From the NCBI GenBank assembly GCA_051294375.1, contig CM119266.1, positions 6,465,431 through 6,529,430 of the forward strand: a stretch of DNA of 64,000 nt, in the 5' to 3' direction. The notes below the pieces were generated by a model. It was given only the letters and a program-made list of their open reading frames with translations, was not told the origin of the DNA and did no database searches. The position numbers and the translations under genes are program-made. The stretch comes from Paraspadella gotoi. Taxonomy: Eukaryota > Chaetognatha. Shown here in pieces: positions 31,623 to 43,900 of the stretch (positions are counted from its first letter, which is position 1; every line of letters starts with the position of its first letter).

Positions 31623-33024
31623 GTCGCTCAGGAGGGACGGAAGGGAATTTATTTGTTATTTTGTCAACAACGTTCTCGTGGGTTTCATGTCCGATTCGAT
31701 CCTCCACTTTTTCGACAACAACAACAAATGAATCGATATAACCAAACCTAATAAGAGAAGCGTGAATCATGGAATAGTTGTGGACCTTTGAATTAAGATG
31801 AATACGCTATCCTTAAAAAAGTGATATATCGATACTGATGATTCTAAAAAAAGGACGCACAATGAAAACTAAAAAGGCAGTACCGGCTGCTACGCAGGAG
31901 GAAAAAAACGATTGAATTCGACAGAAAACAAAAATTTAGGAGACTATTATTATTTTTTTATTTTTTTTATTATTCCATGCTTTTTTATAATCGGTCTTCT
32001 TTACTCTTTTTGTACATTTGAACATTTGAAGAGAAAATTGACTAGAGAAACATGGTGCTAAAACGGAATTTAAATCACGGGTATTAATTTTTTTTTCTTT
32101 TTGAACTTTTCACTGCCTCCGATGAAATAGTGAAATAATCTGCGAGGGGGAGGAGGAGACATGATACGGGCTAATTAATCAATTAATTAATAGTGTTCGA
32201 GTTTTAATTTTTGTTGTTTTTTTTTTTTTTTAGATGAAATACTTTCTTCCATTTTCAGGGATTCGAAATAAGGAAAATATTCCCGTCACCTTAATTTCAC
32301 TATTAAATAAAAATCTTTTAATTTAGTTCAATTTCTATCATTCTAAACACCAGAACCAATTGGGGGGGAGAAAAGTTTTGAAAAAAAAAGAGAAAAAAAC
32401 GAGCGTAACGAACGTCTAGATTAAAAACACCTAATCTTTATGTACATACAACTCTTTACAGATATTGGTTGAGTTTATTTTTATTTTTTTTGAACCATTA
32501 AAGCGAAGGGCGAAAGTTACAACTGAACCGACATATTTTTCGTACTATAAGTCGTAAAATATGACTGTTAACATTACACTACGGCGTATAAAGTGCGTGT
32601 CACTCGTGGTTAACATACATATAAACATGTTATGAAAACAGTAAGCTAAAGGACAGTTAAAAGATTGCAACAATCCCCTAATTCTCCCCACTATAATCAT
32701 AGCATGTTAACGAAATAATAATAATAATAATAATATTAAAAGATTCAGATTTTACGGACCCCCCACTCTTGTTGTCTGTCTCGCACAGTACACAACACAC
32801 ATTCGTTCAATTTACATGTACAAGTGTTTATTTATTCGTATGTCTGTTTTTTTTAAAGCCCAGTCCCTCTTCCAGGGAGGGACGAACGATGCGCGCGGAA
32901 AAAGTTCGAATCCCTGGAGAAAGAAAAAAGCAGAGGGGGAAAAAAAGGAAAAAAAAGGAGACGGAGAAAGACGTTCGGAGTCTGCGGAGTCCCGGGGTTG
33001 GGCCGAGCAGCCGCCGGGCGTCTC
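31623..33024. other. Spacer between FAF2 start and Rab1 stop
   Basis: The left part should contain the FAF2 promoter and 5' UTR. The right part should contain a long Rab1 3' UTR: minus-strand AATAAA signals occur within 32826-32834. An AAT run lies at about 32717-32735. No protein-like ORF is supported. Confidence 0.45.
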
Positions 33025-34075
33025 TCAGCAGCAGCCGCCCGACTTGTTGCCGACAGGCGTGGAGTGGGAGTCTATTTTCACGCTCGGCTTCGGGTTGGGG
33101 TCAGAGACGGGACCCATGCGGTTCTTGATTTCCGCTGCCATCGTCATGAATGCCTGAAAAGAAGTTTCCCAGTGTGATTTGGTCCGCGCTCAAAGAAGGA
33201 TTTGATTTTTCTTAGCTTCGCCGATTTAAAATATAAAATTGACCTGTTCTACGTTAGTAGCGTTCTTTGCCGACGTCTCCAAGAAAGGAATATTCAACTG
33301 GTCCGCAAACTCCTTAGCAGTCGTATAATCAACAACCTAAACAAAAGTTTTATTACATTCGTTTGCAACAAAAACTTGACACATTCACTGATACAGAAAA
33401 ACACCAAAATTGCAGTTTTCCAATTTAACAATTATTTATTGTAAACCTGAAAAATTAACAAAAATTTGACTAAATATTCAAATATCATAAGTAGATTCGA
33501 AATTCCGAGATGTACTTGTAGATATCATTATATCAAAACTTGATTCAGCCCTTTCATCGTGACAGTTTCTTCATTCATCCCGCGTGAATTCCCCCGAGAC
33601 TTAGTTTAGTAAAATTGAATTCCGTGAATTCCACTTAGGCTTAGTAGTAAAAGGTTTTTCTTTCCCTTTTATTGTAGTAAATACCAACCTTTTTCGTTGT
33701 CAAATCGCATTTGTTCCCAACCAAAAGCTTGTTGACGTTCTCGCTGGCGTATCGATCGATTTCCTGGAGCCACTGCTTGACGTTGTTGAAGGATTCCTGG
33801 TCGGTGACGTCGTAGACGACGATGATGCCGTGAGCGCCGCGGTAGTAGCTGGAGGTGATGGTGCGGAACCGCTCTTGGCCGGCCGTGTCCCAGATCTGCA
33901 GCTTGATCGTCTTCCCGTCCAGCTCTATGGTGCGGATCTTGAAGTCGACGCCTATGGTGCTGATGTAACTCTCCGTGTAGGTGTCGTCGGCGAAACGGAG
34001 CAGAAGGCAGGACTTTCCGACGCCCGAGTCTCCGATGAGCAGCAGCTTGAAGAGATAGTCGTATTCGGGATTCAT
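33025..34075 (-). CDS. RAB1: Rab1 GTPase
   Basis: Three exons (33689-34075, 33244-33336, 33025-33153) encode 202 residues, very close to animal Rab1A. The start [17 protein letters not shown] matches the family. An in-frame ATG at 34108 would add eleven residues without homology and is less likely. All G motifs are present: P-loop GDSGVGKS (15-22), switch I Thr (STIGVDF), WDTAGQ, NKCDL and TSAK. The C-terminus ends in a Cys-Cys prenylation signal (GGCC). Rab1 controls ER-to-Golgi transport and autophagosome formation; geranylgeranylation of both Cys anchors it. The second donor is GTCAAT, usable but weak. Confidence 0.96.
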
Positions 34076-34787
34076 CGTCGACGGTTGCGGATGCGGATGT
34101 TCGAACACAAAAAAAGAGGGGGGAGTTTGAACAGAGAGTCTACAGGGTTTTCTTCGCTAAAGGTCGGGAATAAATAAATTCTATTTCGAAAGATTTATTT
34201 TCTCAATTTGTCGTCGTCGTTAAAAAACTGGACAAAAAATAAAGCATATACTATATATTACGAAAGATAAGGAAATTTGCGACGTGGATGTCGCTTCGTA
34301 CAACCGATTTTTTCGCAATCAAATCCGTCGACCAAATAAAGAAAAACAAAATAGAAAACAGAGAAGAAAACAAAGGGATGAGTAACGCGATCGGCTTCCC
34401 TTCGGGGAAGAGGGGGGAGTTAGGGGGGAGATGGGCTGGCTTCCCCTTAATTCCGTCCAAGTCTCGCGACGGAGAGAGATTTGATCGAACAAAGCCAATT
34501 CGACAATGAAAGGGAGCCATTCAGTCATTCACAACATGGAGACCAGAAACGACGAGAAAGACAAACAAGGAAGAGAGGAATCCAACGGAATCCAATCATG
34601 AGATTTCGCGGCGTCGCGGATACGACCCCGTCGCGCCGACCCGAGGGGCGTCGTCGCTCAAATGCGGCGCCATCCTCTCGATTATTGCGTCAAAATTGCG
34701 AAGGCGACCAGAGTAAGGGGGTTATCGAATGAATCAGCTGCACGCAGGAGGAGTGAAGGAGTCGAATTTTCGATAAAAGGGAAGCCA

Positions 34788-34841
<54 letters not shown>

Positions 34842-35136
34842 TCGGCCTCTCTCCGCCGGCTTGAAAAACTCGAGGTGTTCTACTTTTAAAGACAAAACAA
34901 AAGAACAAAATGGGATGAAAAAATCTAGGAGTGAAAAGGCTTAAGAGGGTATACGTAGAAATCTATAGTATCGGTAGATATTGAAAAGAGACGATTTTTG
35001 TTAAATCCCCATCAAAAAGAAAAGAACATTATACATATAAAATGTGATAAACATAGTTAATTATTGACAAGAAAGCAGAAGCTAACAAGTGATCTAGTTC
35101 CGTTTATAATTAAATTAATTTTTGTAAATTCACGCT
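34076..35136. other. Rab1 upstream region with GA microsatellite
   Basis: The stretch just above 34075 is the Rab1 5' UTR and promoter. A GC-richer block at about 34500-34780 could be a 5' non-coding exon or CpG promoter. Next to it is a GA run (34791-34839). The remainder to 35136 would be 3' UTR of the RRM gene. No coding exon seen. Confidence 0.45.
34791..34839. repeat. GA dinucleotide microsatellite
   Basis: Uninterrupted AG/GA run of about 24 units. It yields meaningless RERERE or SLSLSL translations. Confidence 0.95.
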
Positions 35137-36212
35137 TCAAGCCTTTGGCGGCGCCAGCGGCGCCGCCTTGGCGACTGACAGAAACGGAAAGGGTTCTAGG
35201 CGGATCTGACATCCGGATTCGAGTCGAGAGGTCGGGCCCAGATCGAAATTCTCCACGAAGTGTTGGGCGGCGAGGATGGCCGAAGGACTTGGCCGCAGCG
35301 GGAGAACCTCGAGGTAGATTTCATCGACGAGGTGAAATCGCTGCAGAGGAAGAGAGAAGGATTTTTCAACTTTCGACGCCACACCCACTTCCCCCACCCT
35401 TCGACCTGTAAAGTAGTGATCTCAACGGAGTCGAAATCCTCGAATCGCACGAAGGCGAATCCTTTCCTCCTCACGACGGAGATGTTGACGACAACGCCGA
35501 ATTTAGAAAAGTATTCCTGGCCAAGGATCAACGTCGGGTCAACATTCACTGATTCGCATTTAAATAAGTAACTTAAATTTTCTAGATTTTAAAGTATAAA
35601 TTAAATGGTTTTGAAATTTTTCCAACAGAACAGAAAATTTATTTCCGAGCGATTGTACACCTTGAGCTTCGCCTTCGGCAGATGGAAGACGCCGCTGACG
35701 TAGACGGCGCTGTTGGAGGATCGAGCGGCGACGGGTCGAGGGACGCGACGGGCGTTGACATCGACGCCGCCTAAGCTAATAGGTCTGGCATTGAGACAAG
35801 ACTGAGCGTCGTCGAAATTGAGATAAGTGATGCCTGCGACGGAATCTCCGTCCTCGAGTCGAAGATTCTCCACGACGCCGAATCGAGAGAAATTCTCCCA
35901 AATGGAGTCGACGAAATCTTCCACTTCGCCGGCGACGTCGACGAAGACCGTTCGGTATTTGGCGGGAACGGCTTTCGATCGTCCGTCGCCGCGTATCGGC
36001 GCTGGCGGCGACGAAGTTAAGAAATAAGGTGGACTCTGGGACGAGACGTCGTTGATGTAGCGACTGAAAAAAACTACGTCCTCGTCCGTTTGTAGAAATC
36101 TGCCGCCGTCGGCGAAGCAAGAATCGCGTCCGTCGTCGAAGGCGGTCAGAGTAACGGCTTTTCGCTTTCTCGGGAAAGGATGAATCCCCGGCAGAGCGAC
36201 CAACGAACTCAT
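35137..36212 (-). CDS. RNA-binding protein with two RRM domains
   Basis: Exon 1 runs from ATG 36212 to a donor near 35660. The middle exon is about 35406-35550 and the last 35137-35340. RRM1 starts TVFVDVAG (RNP2-like) and continues WENFSRFGVVENLRL; its RNP1 is atypical (AGITYLNF). RRM2 has AVYVSGV (RNP2), EYFSKFGVVVNISVV and a clean RNP1, KGFAFVRF. The family is probably an hnRNP-like RNA regulator, but I cannot assign an orthologue. The C-terminus is short and Ala/Pro-rich. The exon 1/2 junction is unresolved. The obvious donor (CTCAAG|GTGTAC, phase 0) and acceptor (AATCAG|TG, needing phase 1) do not agree. Either a different splice pair or a one-base assembly error is needed. Confidence 0.65.
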
Positions 36213-36477
36213 GGCGAATCACCAATCAGAATAATCATGAAGTAAATGCAGGCCTGTTCAAAGCTCCCTTAAAATGTACAATTGTACATAGCTAGAAAAA
36301 AACTATCTCAAAGAACATAAATCTCTAAAAAAAACTGAAATACTGAAACATTCAAGATAGCTGACTTTCTAAAAAAAAAACTATCGAAGCGTATCAATAT
36401 CACAGAATACGCGAATAAATATTGATGTCGGTAAAGAATCATTTTGTTAATAAATAACGAAAATATTTAAAAATAGA
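36213..36477. other. Short spacer between RRM and C2H2 genes
   Basis: About 265 bases of AT-rich sequence hold the RRM promoter region and the 3' UTR of the C2H2 gene. Nothing distinctive. Confidence 0.5.
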
Positions 36478-39400
36478 TTAACAGACATTAGGCTGAGACA
36501 CTTTGTTCCAATTGCTCGAGACAACGACGTTAGTGGCTTCCGGTTTCTTCAACGCATTGGACGCCACGTCGCCGTTGTTTTCCCTTGTGGACGCCGGGGT
36601 CCCCTTGTCCTCGGGGCTCAGCTCCATCGAATTCCCCTTGGCTCGAACCTCCGCCGCGTCGATTATAGGCAATGGAAGTATCGTCGCCAGCTGGACCGTC
36701 GTCGATCGCGGTGTCTGCAGCTCCGTCGATCCAGTCAGGATGTGTAGCTGCTGCGTCTGTTGAGTTCGAACCAGCGCTGCCGGCGACTGCTGCAATTGCT
36801 GATACTTAGGCGGCTCCTGATTGCTCAAGTGAAGCGTCATGGGCTGCAGCTTGGCGTCCAGGGCGACCGAAGGGTGAACCTCGACAACCTGACCTTGCCC
36901 TGCGGTGGGGCCGTCCACGTCATCGACTAATCCCCCGACGGCGATGAAGAGTTCGTGAGTCTCTCCCGAAGATAAAAGGACTTGGCTGGCGGAGGCTTCC
37001 ATCTTCGTCCCGATATGTGTCGATGTTGTCAAAGATGTCGTCGCGGGCGGCGGTGGAGTTGGATCCGACGCTGTGCCTTCGCTAGATGTCGTTGAGGTCG
37101 TCGCCGCCGTAGTGGTTGTCGCTGCCGCCGTCGTCGTCTCCACTGCGCCGTCGATACGACCGTGCGCTTTTTTAACGTGCGTCGTGAGGTCGTTCTTGAT
37201 CTTGTACGTCTTGTTACAAACGTGACAGGAGTGCGGGCGCGACTCGGAGTGATAGAGCATGTGCCGTGAAAGGCTCGTTTGGTATTTGAAAGCCTTGCCG
37301 CAAACACTGCAGGCACAGTAAGTCTTATCGCTGTGCGAGCGCATGTGGTAGTCTAGTTTGTCTTTAGCACGGAACGTCTTGTTGCAAACGCTGCATGACA
37401 CGCGCTTCTCTGTCGCCGTGTGCCTCAGAGCCGCGTGAGTTTTGAGCTGAGGTTTGCAGGAAAAGCCGCAGCCGCAAACGTCGCAGGTGTAAGGCTTTTC
37501 TCCGGTGTGCTCACGCATGTGCCCTTGAAACCAGCGCTCGTCGGTGAACCCCTTGCCGCAGAACTGTTAAGGAGTAGGGGGGGAATTAAATAATGAAAGA
37601 AGATATGTGATTTAATAGATCAGGGACAAGATAGCTAATTCATTTTCATTGAATGAATGAATGAATGAATGAATAGTTGTTCCAAATTGTTGGCACGAAA
37701 TTAATTTCGTTTAATGAACCCTTTCGCAATCATGTCCCGCTAGTAACAAGATTAAAGTACACGTCTATTCCTTACCTGACACTTGAAGGGCTTTTCTCCC
37801 TGAGCGTGTGTCTGCGTGTGGTAGTTAAAGGACAGCTGCGTCTTATATATCTTTCCGCAAAGATCGCACTGGAACCGAAGTTGCTTGTTATTCTTGTTGT
37901 GCACCCTGATCTCGTGCTTCTCTTTGTTGGAGTAATCCTTAAAGGCGAGTGAACAATAGGCGCAGTGAAAAGGCTTTGCGTCCATGTGGATCATGATGTG
38001 CCGGTCGAGATTGGTCTTTTTGCAGGAGACATAAGGACAGTATTGACAGTTAAACTCCGGCGTCTCCTCGGCGTGCTTCTCGCGATGATGACGGAAGAGA
38101 CTCCCTTTACGCGAGAACATTCGATCGCAAGAGTCGCACTTGAACATTCGCTGAAATCCGACGCGCGTCACGGTGTAGGGAATATTTTGTACAGAGCGTT
38201 TGGGGCCGCGCTTGCCTGGAGGTTCCAGGTTCTCGGGATCGCGGACCACGACGCCGTCTTCTTCCTCATCGTCGTCGTCTTCATCAACGTGTTCGTTTTT
38301 GACAGCGGCGTGGACGGTCTCGGCGTCCGGCGTCGTCGAGTTATTGAGAGACGGCGCCGCTTCGTTATCGCAGCTCCTTCGAGCGCCGGGCACTGGAACG
38401 GCGTCTTTGAGGAAGGAAGGAGAGAGAATCGGCAGAGGGACGAGGGGTTGCCCGGAGAGAACGGGCAGAGGTCCGAGTGGCGGACCCAAAGGCCCCACCA
38501 CCACGTCGTCATCTTCCTCGAGAATTTTACCGACGACGAGATTGCTGCCCACCGGAGGGAGACCGACGACCGGGACTCGGAGAGACTCGGGAACGACGTC
38601 GGTCGGCGGCGAGGACGACAGCGGCGTCGCAAGAACTGCCGGAGTCATCGACACGACCGTGACGGACGTCGATTCCAGCGAAGGAGTCGGTTTCAACATT
38701 TTGGGAGGAGAGATGGTCGTCGTCTTTCCCTCCTTCATCTTTCTCTTTGTCCTTTTCTTAATAATCTTCGTCTCCGTCATCGGCTTCTCTCTATTCTCCG
38801 CCGCCGCCAACGGGTTATCCTTGTCGTTGAGGCAGTTGAGGATGGCGTCGACGATGTTCCACGAGTCCGTCTTGCTCCACTCCAGTAGAAGACGTTCACC
38901 GGGTTCGCCGTCCGCCGTCGAGGTCGCGGCCGAGGTGGCGATCATGCACTTAGCGCGAACGACCCAAGCCGAAGGGTCCGTCAGATCCACGGGGTCGGAG
39001 GAAGGGGACGGCGAAATGCCAGGCGGAGGAGGGGCGACGATGAAGAGAGCGCGGTCGCAGAGGACGGGAATGACGGCCTCGAAGGATCTGCAAAAGGAAA
39101 TTCAAAGGGAGAGGGGGAGATTGAGATTGAGTAGGTAAACTACCCTGTAATCAAACTGAAGCAAATAAAAGATTGGCTTCGCTTTTAGTTCTAACCCCTA
39201 ATTATTCTCTCCAATTCGACCAACTTACGCAACCCCGCTACTGTGACATTGATAATTTTAAGAATGTTAACTTAGCCTAAGGGAAGATAAATCATAAAGA
39301 AGAGAAAGCAAACACGAAAGGGAGAAACAAATAAATGGAGCAGATGAGAATATTGGAATGGAGTCAAACACTTGTAAATTCGAATTACCTGATGACATTG

Positions 39401-39588
39401 TGCGAGAGACAAAGTCCGGACGGGATCGGCGAGACGCTCCAGCCCAGAGGCAAAGCAGTGGCCACCACGGAAGCCAAGTCGGCCAGCGAACAGACGGGCG
39501 CGGCTTTGGAGTCCGCCTGACAGTCCATGTCGGCCTTCGCCCGACAGTCGCCCTCCGCGAAGTATCCTGGCTCTGATGACGTTTTCAT
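36478..39588 (-). CDS. C2H2 zinc-finger protein with nine fingers
   Basis: Three exons, 39389-39588, 37776-39087 and 36478-37563, encode 865 residues. The start ATG at 39588 has an in-frame TGA a short way upstream. The N-terminal third is Ser/Pro/Val-rich with an acidic run (DEDDDDEEED) and basic patches. Fingers 1-4 lie at the end of exon 2 (FKCDSCDRMFSRKGSLFRHH onward). Finger 5 is split by the intron between its two Cys, and fingers 6-9 are in exon 3. Finger 5 to 6 has a TGEKP linker; others have longer linkers. A Thr/Ala/Ser-rich linker follows finger 9, then a Gln-rich C-terminus. This is a likely DNA-binding transcription factor. I cannot name the orthologue. Confidence 0.85.
37648..37675. 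repeat. GAAT tetranucleotide repeat
   Basis: About six GAAT units in the intron that splits zinc finger 5. Confidence 0.85.
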
Positions 39589-40999
39589 CGCGGGAGCCCG
39601 TTTTGACGTTGGAGAGGTGAGACTCCGTCACGCCGACGGCATTCTCGCTGCGAAATCGGAGGGAACCTTATTCAAGTGAATTACATAACACATAACATAC
39701 AAAGAGAAATATTTGGTTCTTTTTATAAATAATGAAAAGAGAAAAAAACTGAAAACAAAAACAATCGAGGACGAAGTCAGAAATAAAAACAAAAGACATA
39801 TTTTTTTAATTCCAAAAAATGAAAAATGAAATGAATTAAAAAAATAGGTAAATTATTAGAGTAATAACTTTTGATCGCCAACCAAATCATTTAAAAAAAA
39901 TATTGGCATTCCTGGAGATCAATACGCTCTGGAGGCATATGGAAAACGAAGAATAAGTTTGTTTTTTTTTAAATTAAAAAAAAAATAAAAAAACTAAAAA
40001 ATTCAGATATCATATTTTTTTAATATTTGTTATGTTTGTTATTTGGGTAAAAATTAAAGTCAATTATGGTTAAGAATAAATTAAGAATAAATTATTTCTA
40101 ATCATCATCATCTTTCGATAATTTTATGATTTTTTTTAAATTTTGACCAAAAAAACATAAAAATCTTTAAAAGTTATAGTTATATTGGCATTCCATTTTT
40201 ATTAATTAATTATTAGTTGAATTATTATTTTTAAAAAATGTGAAAAGTTTTTTTGAATTTTAAAGCTTCATAAATATAGTAATTTAGCTCACCTACAAGC
40301 GTAAAAGCTTACATAAAGCTTACATAACAAACGACAGTGGCCGAGAGATTTTCGAAGCCCCACCGATTCATTGTTTTAACTTTAACTGAAAGCATATTAA
40401 TCTTTTAATGACACCAGTTTTCTATTATATTTTCTATCGATCTGCATTCTCTCTCCGTTTGGTGACTTTGAAATTCGAATTGTCTGATAAATTAAAATTG
40501 ATAATGATATTAATCATTTAATGATAATCTCTGGCGACATTCTGTCGGTTCAGTTTAGAGTTTTCGTGACCGGATTTCAGGGGAAAAAAACCAACACGTT
40601 GGAATGTTTGAGTTAACATAAATTAAATAAAAGCTGGCCCCTTTTTCAAATTAAATTTAGCTGTGATATTAGGTAATAATCTCCAAAATGCAATAAAGAC
40701 AATTTTTAAAAAACGAGGAAATCTAGGAAGTTTCGCCGTGGCCCTAAATTGGTTTCGATCCCAGGACTCGATCCTCGCCGTGGCCGTCATCGTCTCGGGT
40801 CTCCGTCCCGATTGGCTGCCCTTAATGATCAGGAGCAGCCTGAGCGGCCCTTCGACTTCGGGCAAAACTCGATTGTCGAGTTTAGAGAAAATGACACGAC
40901 TCCAAGCTGTGACGTTGACAAAAATCAATCGGAATATAAACGCAAAATGCGGCGACGCATTACTTGAAATCACGTTTAAAATTGGGAAAGCAAGCTGCG
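39589..40999. promoter_or_regulatory. Head-to-head region between the C2H2 gene and TBC1D30-like gene
   Basis: Both neighbours are transcribed away from this 1.4-kb stretch. It is AT-rich in the middle (39,780-40,620). A GC-richer block at about 40,720-40,930 probably marks the TBC1D30-like promoter or a 5' UTR exon. An ORF in that block has no recognisable homology. Confidence 0.4.
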
Positions 41000-43900
41000 A
41001 TGGCGTCAGGCGCTGAAATGGGCGACCATTTCGAGAACATTCCCTTAGAATCGTCGACCGTTGAGGAATGCAACGACGAAAAATCCGAGGCTGATAAGAC
41101 CTCGGTCATCAAGAACACCCTGATGGAATTTGCCAGCGAAATCACCAAAGACTTTACAGAGGATTTTTTCATTAATTCCAGAGAGTCATACGGTGAGAAA
41201 GAAAGGTTCGCTTATTCCTGAATTCGTTTTATTCATTTATATTATTTTTTATAAGCTCATAATTTTTTTAATTTATTTTTTAGGTCCGTTCCAAGGATAC
41301 AACAGCTCATCGCACGCAAACTGGAAAAGCAATGCGCTTCTGGACACATGCTCCCGAATCACTCCTGCAAGTGACCACTTTCAGAGCTCCTCTGATGGCG
41401 ACTCCACGCCCACTCCCAGTCCTCGAGGATCTAAGGTAGCGCATCGAGGTTAACTTTATTATACCATAACTAAATATAATTTTTACTCTGATGAAATTAG
41501 CGTAACCATCGGTTAAATGTAGTATAAAGTACTCTAACCTTGTGTTGTATAGATAGAAATAAAATTGGAGAAAGAAAAAAAATTATTTATTAGATATTTT
41601 AAAATCTAAAAAGTTATACATAGAGAAACAAGTAATTTTGTAATTTTCATAGCAGTTTAATCCTTTTAATTTCATAATTCTCTTTATCTGTAATAAGTAT
41701 TATACTATTGTTTCCGACATAATTTGAGGTTTGTATTTCCTGATGATGTTAGCTTTTAAATTTAAAATTTTAGGAATGCGTTTCGCGGAGGGACGACAGT
41801 TTCGAAAGCGTGGAAAGTATCGATCTTTCCAGCGAAACTTCCTACTCTTCGGCCGCAACCAATTTGGACCGTCACAGGAGCGATGGCAGAGACGAACGGT
41901 CATCCAGTGTATGCTCGGCCGACCGACCGTCGAAGACTGACTCTGTTGTGGAGGAACTTCTCTCGGACATTTACGACAACAAGTTAATGTCGTCGGTAGA
42001 GAGTGACTATTGCGACGTGTACTGTAACCCAAGATCGTCCTTGGACGCGCTAAGGATGAGAAAATACACCAAGGCAGAGCTGATGTCGAAACCGAAGCAC
42101 GAACTGAAGAGCATAATCAAGGAGTTGAACCATCGTATTCAGCAAACAAACAGTCGACTCATGAGACAGTTAAAAGTTAGATCGAGAAAGCAAGCACAAA
42201 TCAGCAATAACTGCGACATCGTGACCGCCTGCTTGCAGGCGAAGTCTTTAAAACGCGAGGTGAGTATAAAAAAATTTAATTTTGACTTCATTGTATTCAA
42301 CGAAAATTTTTTATTGTAATAGATTTCATTGGTTCTTTAATTTTTGATTTTTTAAGCCATCTAAATTAGTTAATTTATGGTTTGAAATTACATAGATTTC
42401 AAATGGGAGTGAAATGAAAGGATAAAATATTGGGGCTAAATAATTTGTTCTAGCAATTTCAGATTTTGCACTCTGGTAGAAAAATCGCTGACGTTTTTCA
42501 TTTTCCTACTCCCAGTAGGCCAGCTTGCTTACTTTCTTTGTTATGGGCTCATCAATGGTATTGTCGAATTTCAAAAAATAATTTTTTTTTGCATTTGAAT
42601 AGGACCTTCTTGTTATAATATATATTTTTATGAAAAAAATTTCGATTTATCTTACAAATATAGACATTGGAGTAAGTGTCTGAGCAATCAGAATGTCAAA
42701 AACTTTTTTACAACCACAATGACAGCCATTTTCATTTTATAGGTTTTCTAGTTAAAACTTATAAAAAATAAAAATATCAGCTTTGAAAAATAATTGGAAA
42801 AGAACAATGATCTGGCAAGAGCCTGTTGCTTAAATAAACCTTGAAATATAATAATGAAAATTTTTTGGCATGCCGAGACATTATACTAACTAATAAATGT
42901 AAAAAAATTAAAATTTTTGTCTCAATTTTTTTCAATTGTGTGTAAAATTGAATTATCAAATAAGAGGGGAAAATGTTACAAAAAAATCTGCTGGAAGGCA
43001 AGCACACCAGTTGCTATGAGGTGAAGTATTATAAATTTGCTTTTTAGGAACATAAACGTGAGGGAATTTTTTAACTAATGAAATGAACAAATATAATCAC
43101 ATTCAGTCGGTTAAGAGTTAAAACAATTCTTTTCATTTCACTCCCATTTGAAATCCGTGTAGGTTGATGCCAAGATGAAGTTTTCATTGGAACCTCTTCC
43201 TGGAGAAGAAAACTTTCATCAATGGCAAGACGCGATACGAGCTGCAAACCGAATGTCTGGTGGTGTTCCAAATTACATCCGAAAAAGGGTGAGCTTTCGA
43301 GTAAAGGCATGTAAATTTGTATGAATAAATAAATTATCATTTGTATTTTAGGTTTGGCTGTCTTTAGCAGAAAATTATATGAAAGAGTTGGATATCGATT
43401 GGAAAGAAGTTAAAAGAACTGCTTTCAACGAAAGAACCAATCCAGACGATAATGAACTTGGAATTCAAATCGTCAAAGATCTCCACAGAACAGGCTGCAG
43501 CACATTTTCAGGTTTAGACAACGACCAACAACGAGCTGTGCTCAAAAGAGTTTTGCTCGCTTACGCTCGGTGGAACAAAGAGATAGGTTATTGCCAAGGA
43601 TTCAATATAATCGCCGCAGTAATCTTGGACGTCGTGGGAAAAAAAGAAGAAGACGCTTTGAAGATCATGATTTTTCTCATAGACAAAGTTCTTCCCAAAT
43701 CTTATTTCTCAAATAACCTTCGCGCTTTGTCGGTTGATATGGCTGTGTTCAGAGATTTAATGTCCATGTACTTACCAAAATTAGCGACACATCTACAAGA
43801 TCTTCAAATAAAAGCTCAACAAGACATTGCATCAGGAGGATACGAACCTCCCTTGACGAATGTCTTCACAATGCAATGGTTTCTTTCTCTTTTTGCCACA

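Noticed and set aside
34251-34908. Overlapping ORFs upstream of Rab1, some with RERERE or SLSLSL runs
   Set aside because: Simple-repeat translation and non-conserved 5' sequence.
37965-39138. Two long plus-strand ORFs (307 and 312 codons) opposite the C2H2 gene
   Set aside because: Antisense shadows of GC-rich coding exons; Arg/Ser-rich with no domain.
40663-41016. 117-codon plus-strand ORF before TBC1D30
   Set aside because: No homology; overlaps the TBC1D30 start in another frame and lies in a likely promoter/5' UTR.
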